This document shows positions 23,101-35,100 of a DNA stretch of 64,000 nt, piece by piece. The stretch is from Gari tellinella (lineage: Eukaryota; Mollusca; Bivalvia; Cardiida; Psammobiidae): positions 32,071,246 through 32,135,245 of the forward strand of contig OV277866.1 in NCBI GenBank assembly GCA_922989275.2, written 5' to 3'. The notes under the pieces are model-generated. The model saw only the letters and a program-made list of their open reading frames with translations, was not told the DNA's origin and made no database searches. The translations under genes and the position numbers were made by a program. Position 1 is the first letter of the stretch. Each line of letters begins with the position of its first letter.

Positions 23101-26100
23101 TTTACTATACAGGTGCGTGAGGCTATAGACGTGTTTGACCGCTGGATGATAAAGGAAGACCGAGTGAAGCCGACAGCGTTTGAGTTCTCAGTTCTCATCC
23201 ATGTTTTAGGACAGGTGGGCTACACAAGGAAAGCATTTCAGCTATACAATCAGGTACTATGGTTTGTTTACTAGACTTTACATGAGCTTTTGACCCATTA
23301 CCCCATAAATACGCCTTTTAGGCCTTTAATTCCTCTACTGAAGAAAATAGTTCGAATTTATACTGTCACACATAAATATCATAAGAAATATTTTCTATAT
23401 TCTAGCAGTTAAAAGCTTAAAGCAGGCTGAAAGTAAAGCAGAATGCGCCTTAAGGCGCATTCTGCTTTACTTTAAACCTGCTTTAAGTGGTCACATATCT
23501 TCAAAACTAGGCTTTGGGGTAATGGGTTAACCCATTATTACATTTTAACGCCTTTGATATATTATTACTCCACTGAAGAAAATAGTTTCAGTTTATACAG
23601 TCAGGACGATGCAATGTAAGAAAAAGTGTTCTATATCCTAGAAGATGGTAGTTTAAAGCAGGCTGAAGTAAAACAGAATGCGCCTTAAGCGTATTCTGCT
23701 TTACTTTCAACCTGCTTTCAAGTGGTCATATGTCTTCAAATGTAGCACAAGCTTTTTAGCTCACCTGGCACGTAGTGCCAAGGTGAGCTTTTAGGATCGC
23801 TGGATGTCCGTCGTCCGTTGTCTGTCTGTCTGTCCGTCCGTCCACAATTGTTCTTTAACACTCTAGCAGGTTCAAATCTCATTGGATCTTGATGAAACTT
23901 GGTCACAATGTTTGCCTCAATGAAATCTAGATCAAGTTCGAATGTGGGTCATGTCCGGTCAAAAACTAGGTCACTAGGTCAAATTATCGAAAAACCTTGT
24001 TAACACTCTAGAGGCTACAAATTCCATTTGATATTGATGAAACTTGGTCACAATGTTTGCCTCAATGAAATCTAGGTCAAGTTCGAATGTGCGTCATGTC
24101 CGGTCAAAAACTAGGTCACTAGGTCAAATTATCGAAAAACCTTGTTAACACTCTAGAGACTACAAATTTCATTGGATCTTCATGAAACTTCATCAATATG
24201 ATTGCCTCAATGAAATCTAGGCCAAGTTCGAATGTGGGTCATGTCCGGTTAAAAACTAGGTCACTAGGTCAAATTATCGAAAAACCTTGTTAACACTCTA
24301 GAGGCTACAAATTTCATTGGATCTTGATAAAACTTGGTCACAATGTTTGCCTCAATGAAATCTAGGTCAAGTTCGAATGTGGGTTATGTCCGGTCAAAAA
24401 CTAGGTCACTAGGTTGAATCATAGAAAAACCTTATTAACACTCTAGAGACTACAAATTTCATTTGATCTTCATAAAACTTAATGAAAAGGTTTGCCTCAA
24501 TGAAATATAGGTCAAGTTCAAATGTGGCTTATGTCTTGTCAAAAACTAGGTCACTAGGTCAAATCATCCAAAAACCTCGTTAACACTCTAGAGACTACAA
24601 AATTCATTGAATCTTCATGAAACTTGAACAAAATGTTTGTCTCATTGAAATCGAGGTCAAGTTAGAATGAGGGTCATGCCCGGTCAAAAACTAGGTCACA
24701 CAGTGTACATGGTTACATGATTACCAGGTGAGCGATTTAGGGCCATAGTGGCCCTTGTTATGCTCCCCTTTAGGGGGGGGCATATAGTCGCCGCTTTGTC
24801 CGTCCGTCCGTGTTTCCGTACATCCATCCGTCCGTCACTCTTTTTTGTCCGGAGCATATCTCTTGAACGGTACACCATAAGTTGATGAAACTTGATACAG
24901 TGATAGAGACTGACAGGGGGAGGTGCAGTACACAGAACCGTAACTCTCTCATCTCCCAATTTTGAATTATCTCCCTTTTACTCATAAAAAATCAATTTTG
25001 TCCGGAGCATATCTCTGGACTGTTACACTGAAAGTTGATGAAACTTGTAACAGTGATAGAGGATGACTAAAGGAAGTGCAGTACACAAGAATGGTAACTC
25101 TGTCATCTCCCAATATTGAATTATCTCACTTTTTCTTAAAATACAAAACAATTTTGTCCGGAGTATATCTCTTGACTGCTACACCGTAAGTTAATGGAAC
25201 TTGATACAGTGATAGGTGATGACATAAGGAGGTGCAGTACACAAGAACCATGACTCTGTCATCTCCCAATATTTAATTATCCCCCCTTTTCTATTTAAAA
25301 AAAATCTAATTTTTTCTGGAGCATATCTCCTGAGCATTGAATTGTAAGTTGATGAAACTTGATACAGTTATACGAGATGACAGAAAGAGTGTTGTACTTA
25401 AGAACCATAACTCTGCCATCTCCCAATATTGAATTATCTCCCTTTTTCTACATAAATTTTTAAAAAAATCAAATTTTCTGCCGCACTGTAACTTGAACCT
25501 TGAATACTGTGTTAGCGGATGACAAAAAGAAGTGTAGTACACAAGAATTATAACTCTGTCATCTCCAAATATTGAATTGCCTCCCTTTTTCATAATAAAT
25601 TCATTTTTGTCCGAAGCATATCTCCTGAATGTTACATCGTAAGTTGATGAAACTTGTTACTGTGTTCACCTACTAAACATGCTATACCTTGGGCTTTTTC
25701 TTTGTGGGGAGCATCCATCGTTGGGAACGATATTCTTGTTTAAACAGAATTTCTTACCCTAAACTAATTCTTACCCGTTTATATACGCATTTGACATATA
25801 CATGTATTTACAAATTACTATTTTTAATGCTAAATCTAGTTGTGAGTATCTTTAAATTGTACAAATTTTGACTTGACACTGTGACAACTTCAGGTCTTTA
25901 TCTTCTTTCTTTTCTAGATGATACGGATGGGTATAAAAGATGTCTATTCACCTCATTTGTTCACCTCTTTGTTCAACGCCTGCGCCAACTCCCCTTGGCC
26001 AGATGATGGACTTGAACGATCACGGAAACTGCGGACAAGAATGCTTGTTAAAGGGTTAAATCCCAACTATATCATCTACAACGCCATGATTAAAGCCTAT

Positions 26101-29100
26101 GGGATGTGTGGAGATATTGACACAGCGTTTGCGCTGGCTGACGAGGCATCACATTTCTACAAGGCAGATAATAATCTACTGGGATCCTTGCTGGTGGCCT
26201 GTATTACTGATAAGGAGTCTGGCTTTAGGCATGCAATAATGGTACAGTACACTGCATATAGGGCTCCAGTTTACCCTTTCCCCAATAGAACCAACTTTAA
26301 TTCCTCCGCTGAAGAAAATAGTTCCAATTTATACATTCATAAAAGTGTACCAAAAGGAATGTTTTCTTTTATTGAAGCAGCTGGTGGCTTTAAGCAGGCT
26401 GAAAGTAAAGCCGAATGCGCCTGAAGGCGCATTCTGCTTTACTTTCAACCTGCTTTAAGTAGTAACCTATTTTCAACAGTAGAAATAAGCTATGGGGTAA
26501 AGGGTTACAAGGGAGTAAATTGAACAAATCCAGGAGTTTTTCTTTCATGTATGCATCAAATCCTATGGTGTGACTACTCATTAGAATCATCTTTTAGAGA
26601 CTAAATTTTAGTTTTTGAAATAACGGTACTCCCCTTATCTGGAGCCCTTAGCACACACAGAAATTAAGCTTGGTCCATTTTGTTTGCAGTACATTTTTGT
26701 AATTCTACTTTCAAGGCTCCTGATAAAGAGGATGTAAACTGAACAAATCTAACATTTTCTCACTCATTTCAGCAACAAATCCTATGGTGTTACTACTTAT
26801 TAGAATCAACACGAAGAGACAATTCTAATGAGCACACCATTGGGTTTAATGCAGAATTAAAGATATAGGTTTTGGACTGTACTTTTACTTTCAGGTGTGG
26901 CGCAAAATGAGGACAATGGGTATTGAGCCAGAGTTGAAGGATTATTGTCTGCTATTGAGAGCTGTGAATGAGTGTGGAATAGGAAGCCCAGAGTTAGCTA
27001 AAGACTTGCTGACTAGTGAGGAACTACCCAGAGCACAGCTTGAAGCACGCAGTGATAGAGAAACAGACAAACGAAATATGAAAGCAAAGAAGAACAAAGC
27101 AAGAAAACTGAAGATGTTTCAAGAAATTGATACAGCTTTATCAAAGTATGTGGCAGAGGACAATGGTGTTGATGCAACTGAGACAGATAGAGGTGCTGGT
27201 AAAGTTAACAACTTTGAAGATAACGTTGAAGATAAGCTAACTGATCTAGAAGTGCAAGAAGAAAAGTGTCATGATACCGAGAGTGCTGAGACAACTCCTA
27301 GTAGCAAGGAGTGGTGGCAGATGGACGTCTTTCATAAGAACTCGGATGAAACTGATGCTGTTGGCCCAGCTCAGGACATGAACCCCGTTGTCAATGTGCT
27401 TGATCCATCTAGTCACTTCCCGCAAGGCTTACCGCTGAAAGACATAAAGGACGGTGAAAGTCGTCTGGGAGTGATTGGAGGGTACTGGAGACTACTGCGA
27501 GCCATGGAGAAGAGAAACATTAAACCTAACATTGTGTTGTTTACTCAGCTCATGTTGTCTACACCAGCAGACTGTGAGGAGTTCTTACTGGACGAGATGG
27601 ACATGGCTAATGTTAAGCCAGATATTACATTCTATAATCTACTGGTCAGGAAGAGAGCTTGTAGAAATGATTATGAAGGGGCAAAGGTATGGCTGTATTG
27701 GGGGTGTGGGGAAGCATTGTTCTCTCTCCTTGAACCCTAGCCACACATATGCATCCTTTACAAACAGTGTACCTATGAAAAGTATACTTGTCCCATGCAA
27801 ACAGTGTAGACCCTGATCAAAGGGCTCCTTAAGGGGCCCTCGGATCAGGGTCTACACTGTTTGTGGTATTGTAATACATTGACAAAAAAACAAGACTATA
27901 CTCAATTAGAGACTGGAATTGTCTACATGTATTTGAAGTTTCAAGGAGGAAAGAGTTGAGGACCCCTAATAAGATTTGACAAAAATTGATACTCTACGTA
28001 TAGCAATTTGCCATTCTCTTCATCTACCGGCCTGATCTGAATTATTTTTGTGCCCCCCGGCATCGACAGATGCGGGAGCAAATAGTAATCGTCCTGTCCG
28101 TCCGTCCTTGCTCACAAAATGATAGTTGCGTGGCTAAAATTGGCTTCCATAACCAGACACATAATTAAAAAAACATTAACCTGGCAGTTTCTTGTAACAT
28201 TAACCTGGCTATTTCTAGTGACATTAACCTTTCCAGTTGTGGGACATAGGGTTAGGGGTAGGGTTAGCCTCCAGATCATTATATAACAAAGATAGATTTT
28301 ATTTATGTGGCTAACCACACACATTTTAACCACATAAAAGAGATATAATAAAGAAGGAAATGGCCACTTAAATGAAGGTTGTGGGTATGTCTGTCCACCC
28401 GTTCGTCCGTAACGAGGTTAAGTAGATTTTACCGTTTCGTCCATCATCAATACCGCTTACCCAAATGCTTGGAAACTTACACAGTTGTTGCCTTGGACCA
28501 TTCCCTATCCACCAATATCACCAAACTTTGATTTTGACCTGACCTACTTTGGACTTAGAATATTTTAAATAGGCTATTTCTTGGTTAACTAGATTTTACT
28601 GTTTCGTCTAGCATCAACACAACTGAATATCACCAAACTTTGATTTTGATCTTGACCTTGACCTAAATTAAACTTAAAATATTTAAATGGGCTTTTTCGT
28701 CTAGCATCAACACTGTTTACTACAATGCTTCGATACTGATACAGCTATTGCCTTGGACCATTAACAACTCACCAATAATACCCAAGCTCAATTTGACCCT
28801 GACCTTGACCTAATTCGGACTTAGAAATGATTCAGAATATATTGTCACCGGGGGCATAAGCGTTTATTGAATGCGCAGTCTTGTTTAAATGCCAGAACAC
28901 TTTCTGTTGAGTTCCGATATTGAGTACTACTGGTATTGACATTTTTGGTCTTCAACGGTTTAATGTTTGTGCTAAAAGAGTTATTTCTGTTGTAAAACAA
29001 ATTTATGCTTGATTAAACGCCAGACCAACTGACTGCCTCTCATGTTTTGATAAATTGTAAATTTTTAAACAAAAAAGCTGGGTTTTTTTTCTTCTAAAAC

Positions 29101-32100
29101 GACTATTTCGAGGGCTTGGTGCAAAACTATTGTAACTCCTTCACAATTGTGAAGGAGTAACAATAGTTTTGCACCAAACCCTCGATTTATACTATTCTGA
29201 AAATGGGTGCTATTTCCATACTTTGAAATAATTTATGGCACTCTTTATAAGTGTGGTTCATGATTCTGCTTTAAGCTGCTGTCTTAACCCATTCCCCCAT
29301 TAATACACCTTTTTACGCCTCAAATTTATTCCTCCATCCAAGAAAATATTTCCAATTTAAACAGTCTTGAATATATATCATAAGAAATATATTTTTTTAT
29401 TCTAGCAGATAGCAACTTAAAGCAGGCTGAAAGTAAAACAGAATGTGCCTTAAGGCACATTCTGCTTTACTTTCAACCTGCTTTAAGTAGTCATCTATCT
29501 TCATTACTAAAAACATGCTATGGGGTAATGGGTTAACCTTTTCAACAGTAAATATCTCTTTTGGGTATTTATAATCGTTTTTTGCACTTCTAGTACAGGC
29601 ATTATGAACCAGTCTATTATCACGTTTTTGATATGACAACAAAAAACAATGAAAATATCAAACAGTGCAGACCGTGATCAGGGTCTGTACTGTTTGCATA
29701 AGTAATCTAATCTCTACAGAGGGTTAAAAGGGTTAAACACTTAGCGAATCTTCATTTGAGTGATTACAATTAATCTATACTGTAATAACATTGTAAAGTA
29801 ATAGTGTATAAGTAAACAACGAGCAGTGAACAAAATATTTAGCATAGTCCACTTTATGGGGGAATCGGCATGCTTTCATCATATCGACAGCTTAGTTAGA
29901 TGGACTGCAGTCTGCCGCAATACAAACACCCTAAATCGTGGAAAGTGCCAAGTTGTAAAGTACATTCATGGTTCACTGCTGGTTGTTTACCTATAGTACT
30001 TTTGTAAAGTAATACTGTAATATCATTGTAAAGTAATATTAAAGCAATATTATAAAGCAACATTTTAATAACATTGTAATGTTTTACTGTCACTCTGTAA
30101 TAACATTATAAATGTTTTATGTTTTCACAGAAGCTGGTTAAAATGATGGAAGAACACGACCTGGAGCCAGACATCAAGACTTATGGAATCCTGGCTTTAA
30201 CCTGCACCAGTTCTGCCCACGGGTACCAGCTATTAGAAAGAATGGAGGTAAACTAGGTTGATACTGACTGCAGGGCATCAGATAATAGATAATATGTATC
30301 ACAAGAAATATTTTCTATATTCTATCAGATGGTAGTTTAAAGCAGGCTGAAAGTAAAGCAGAATGCGCCTTAAGGCGCATTCTGCTTTACTTTCAACCTG
30401 CTTTAAGTGATCATCTTTCTTTAAAACTAGAAACAGGCTATGGGGTAAAGTAAATATTTACAACAATTTCTCCACTATGTTTTAACCAAACCCTATGCTA
30501 TAAGCCTATAACACCATAGGGTTTTAACCCATTCCCCCTTAGCCTGATTCTAGTTTTGAAAATAGGTGACCACTTAAAGCAGGTTGAAAGTATAGCAGAA
30601 TGTGCCTTAAGGAACATTCTCATTTACTTTCAGCCTGCTTTAAGCTATCATTTGCTAGAATATAGAAAATGGGGGGGGGGGGGGGGGGGGGGGGCATAAG
30701 CCTTTATTGGGAGTAGTCTTATACAGGATGTTTAAGAAATAACAAATTCGTAGGTGTTCATTACCGTGCATTAGATCACAGTTAGGAGTTGAGATGTGGA
30801 GTCATTAGATCACGAGGCCTTTAGACCGAGTGATCTAATTACCCACATCTCAACGACTAACTGTAATCTAATGCACAGTAATGGACACCTACAAATTTGT
30901 TATTTTAATTCTAACGCGACTTTTATTATAAAGATACTATTTATGTATTACGCGTATGCGGCAAATGTAACAGCAGATGGAAACGCCACGCGTGCAGTTC
31001 ATTATCGCGGCGTAATATACGTTTCCCGGTATTCTTTGTCTATATGCTGTAGGTTTCGAGTCGTGTTAGAATTAAGGAATGACAGATTTAATTCTAACAA
31101 GACTTTTATTATAAAAATTATATTTATGTATTACGCATACATTTTATGGGGCAAATGGAACAGCGGATGGAAACTCTGCACGTGCAGTTCATTATCGCGA
31201 CGTAATATACGTTTCTCGTTATTCTTTGTCTATATGCCGTAGGTTTCGATTTGTGTTAGAAATATACTAAATGCAGCTAGGGGACATCCCACATGTCTTA
31301 CAAAATTAGCCACAACTCTATCATCAGGGCTCCAGATACAGTACTGAACCTTATTAAATTAAATTGATAATCGCAAGGGAATTGCCATTGAATTGCCATC
31401 GAATCGGGTGCTTCAAAAGGGTAATCCTACTCTTGAATATTTTTACGCGATTTTTCCGAAGTGACTTGACTTGACTTGATCCTGAGTTTATTTGTCATCT
31501 GCTGCGGGATTAGTCCCAGTAGCTGGGGTAGGCAGCAGGCGGCTAGAGCGTCTAAGCCCTGATTTCCACACTCCTCTGTTCTGTGGGTCTGTGTCACCCA
31601 TGCCACAGGTGTGCAGGTCATCCTTAATACAGTCCGACCACGATTTTCGTGGTCTTCCTCTACCTCTGGCACCAGGAATGGCCATCTTCGTGATAGAGTT
31701 GGTGCAAGAAGTGGCATGCTCGACATGCCCATACCACCTCAGACGTCTGGCTCTCAGTGATGCCGTGACTTCTGGTATCACTAGTTTACCATACAGCGTG
31801 TCAGTGTCGACTCCGTCGTCAGGTTTGACGCCGCAGATCCAGCGGGCCATTGCTCTGTCATTTCTACGTAGTGGTTGTGACAAAAAGGGAATCGAATATA
31901 TTAACGAAGGAATATTTGCGAATATTTGTGAGATACATCATTCAGGCAAACTAACCAGAGGGTAAAGTTACTACTTTGAATCGCAAGCGAATTGCCATCG
32001 AATTGCAAGCGAATCGCAAGAATTGTTAATTTAATAAGGTTCAGTACTGTAAGGCGAGTATTTCAAAACCTAAATCTTTATTTCTGCATCAAACCCTCTT

Positions 32101-35100
32101 TGCATCTCTTTGAGACGATTCTAATGAGTAGTGACACCATAGGGTTTGGTACTGAAATGAGTGAGAAAATGTTGGATTTGTTCAGTTAACTCCCTCTTAT
32201 CTGGAGCCCTGTATTATTTTCTCTTTCTCTATTTCAGGCTGCTAATGTTCAGCCAAATACTGAGATAATGACAGCTCTGATTGGTAGGAATACCAGCTTC
32301 AAATTCAGCATTCACATTCTGAGAACCATGGAAAGAACAGGCATTCAACCACAACAACGATTCCTAGAAACAGTAGAGAAAAAAATTAGCTTTGCTAGGA
32401 AATCTCTTGCTCACAAGGTACGTTAACTCTTTGCATGCTGGGTTATATTTATGCCCTGGGACAATAAGTTAGGGTGGGGGGGGGGGGGGGGGGGGACTGT
32501 TTTATCTTGTCAAACACTACACGAGCCAAGCTTAAATATTTGGCACATAGCATCACCTACAGGTCCTCTATCAAGTTTGTTCAAATTATGCTCCTGGAGA
32601 CAAATTTGGCCCCTCACCGGGGGTCACAGTATAACATACAGAGTTATCAAGTGAAATTTTCAAATGTCTTCTCCTCTGAAACTAATATGGACATAGCTTT
32701 GATATTCGCCATGGTGACACTTCTAGATGTCCTTTACATATTTTGTTCAATGGTTCCAGTCTGTTGCATATCTAGATCACTGAAGCTAAAAATAGATTTT
32801 TTCAATGGAAACTTGAAAAATCTTCTTGTCTAAAACCATAGTACCCTGAGCTAAGATATTTGGCACATAGCATTATCTATACTCAGCCAAAAAAGAAATT
32901 ACCCATCGTATATTTCTATCTATATACTAGGAACTGAAATATTTTCTGACTATTCTTTCTATCTGGATTGAAGAACAATTCCTTAGTGACGTTATGTGAA
33001 AAAATGAAGTCGACACGATATTTTTAGCTCACCTGAGCCGAAGGCTCAAGGTGAGCTGTTGTGATCGTCCGCCGTCCGTCTGTCCGTCCGTGCCTACGCT
33101 AGGATACTTATGTGGCTAAAATTCTTAGCCCCATAATAGAAAAACATTAACCTGGCTGTCTCTTGTGACATTAACCTGGCCATTTCTTGTGACATTAAAC
33201 TGGCCAGTTGTGGGACATAGGGTTAGGGGTAGGGTTAGTCTCCAGATCATTCTATTCCAAGTTAGAGCAAAAAGAAATTGTCTCTTGTGTGGCTAGCCAC
33301 GCAAGAGAAAACAATAGAAAATAGCCACATAAGTATCGTAGCGTAAGAACGTCCGTCTGTCTGTCCATCCGTTCAAATTTACTTCAAGCGATATCTCCTC
33401 TGAAACCACTGGATGAATTTTTACCAAACTTGGCAGAAATGATCCTTATATGGTCCTCTTTGAAAATTGTTCAAATGTTTCCGGTCCTTTGCATATCTAG
33501 TTCACAGGAGCTTAGATATTTGGCACAAAGCATCATCTATAGGTCCTCTATCAAAATTGTTCAAATTATGTCCCTGGGGTCAAAAATGGCCCCGCCCTTG
33601 GGGTCAGAAATTTACATAGAGTTATATAGTGAAATCTTCAAACCTCTTAATCTCTGAAATTGATATAGCTAGAGCTTTGATATTTGGCATGGTGTAACTT
33701 CTAGAGGTACTTTACCAATATTGTTCAAATGGTTCCGGTACGTTGCATATCTAGGTCACAGGAGCTAAAAATAGATTGTTTCAATTAAAACTTAAAAAAT
33801 CTTCTTCTCTGAAACCACAGTACCCTGAGCTAAGATATTTGGCAAAAAGCATCATCTATAGGTCCTCTATCAAGATTGTTCAAATTATGCCCCTGGGGTA
33901 AAAAAAGGCCCGCCCCGGGGGTCACAAATTTACATAGAGTAATATTGTGAATTCTTCAAACCTCTTCCTCTCTGCAACTAATATAGCTAGAGCTTTGATA
34001 TTTGGCATGGTGTAACTTCTAGAGGTACTTTACCAATATTGTTCAAATGTTTCCGAACCATTTCATGTCTAGGTCACAGTAGTTAAAAATAGATTTTTTC
34101 GATAAAAACTTAAAAAATCTTCTTCTCTAGAAACCACAGTACCCTGAGCTGAGATATTTTGCACAAAGCATCATCTACAGGTCCTCTATTAATATTGTTC
34201 AAATTATGTCCCTGGGGTCAAAAATGACCCCGCCCAGGGGGTTATAAATTTACATAGAGTTATATAGTGAAATCTTCAAACCTCAGGCTCTTCAACTCTG
34301 AAATTAATATAGCTAGAGCTTTGATATTTGGCATGGTTTAACTTCTAGAAGTACTTTACCGATATTGTTCAAATGGTTTTGGTCCGTTGCATATCTAGGT
34401 CACAGGAGCTAAAAATAATTTTTTTCAATAAAAACTTAAAAAATCTTCTTCTCTGAAACCACAGTACCCTTAGCTTAGATATTTGGCACAAAGCATCATC
34501 TTCAGTTCCTCTATCAAGATTGTTCAAATTATGTCCCTGGGGTCAAAAATGACCCTGCTCCGGGGTCACAAATTTACATAGAGTTATTTAGTGAAATCTT
34601 CAAACCTCTTCTTCTCTGAAATTAATATGGCTAGAGCTTTAATATTTGGCATAGTGTAACTTCTAGAGGTACTTTACCAATATTGTTCAAATGGTTCTGG
34701 TCAGTTGCATATCTAGGTCACAGGAGCTAAAAATAGATTTTTTTTCAATGAAAACATAAAAAATCTTCTTCTCTGAAACTACAAGGGCCAGAGCTTACAT
34801 AATTTGCACATAGGGTTGCCTACAGATCCTCCATCAAGTTTGTTTGCCCCTGGGGTCAAATATGACCCCGCCCCGGGGGGTCACAAATTAACATAGAGTT
34901 ATAAAGTGAAATCTTCAAACCTCTTCTTCTTTGAAACTAATATAGCTACCGTAGAGCTTTGATATTTGGCATAGTGTAACTGCTAGAGGTATACTTTACC
35001 AATATTGTTCAAATGGTTCCGGTGTCATATAGTGGATTAACCCCCCATTGTAGATTAACCCCGGGGTTAGATTTCAGCCATTGTAGATTAACCCCCCCTA

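Larger units (their letters stand above)
31325..32211. mobile_element. Family D MITE split by a mariner-like element
   Basis: The D left end CAGGGCTCCAGATA stops at 31338. D resumes after 32049 as TAAGGCGAGTATTTC and ends CCTCTTATCTGGAGCCCTG. The dinucleotide TA is on both sides of the insert. The inferred order is D first, then the TIR element, then a LINE. Confidence 0.8.

Noticed and set aside
23753..25745. Tandem cores as a CRISPR-like or satellite array
   Set aside because: Repeats are directly adjoining, 140-160 bp, diverged, without spacers, and bounded by element-specific ends.
25918..26424. Extension of PTCD1 exon 5 past 26241
   Set aside because: The extra 60 codons run into a family C MITE. 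The donor at 26242 joins in phase to exon 6 and matches the family.
31492..31965. 157-codon plus-strand frame
   Set aside because: Antisense to a recognisable LINE C-terminus, which has the characteristic motifs on the minus strand.
33220..33245. Telomere-like GGGTTAGGGGTAGGGTTAG as a real interstitial telomere
   Set aside because: It is a short degenerate block that occurs identically inside a mobile cassette at two places.
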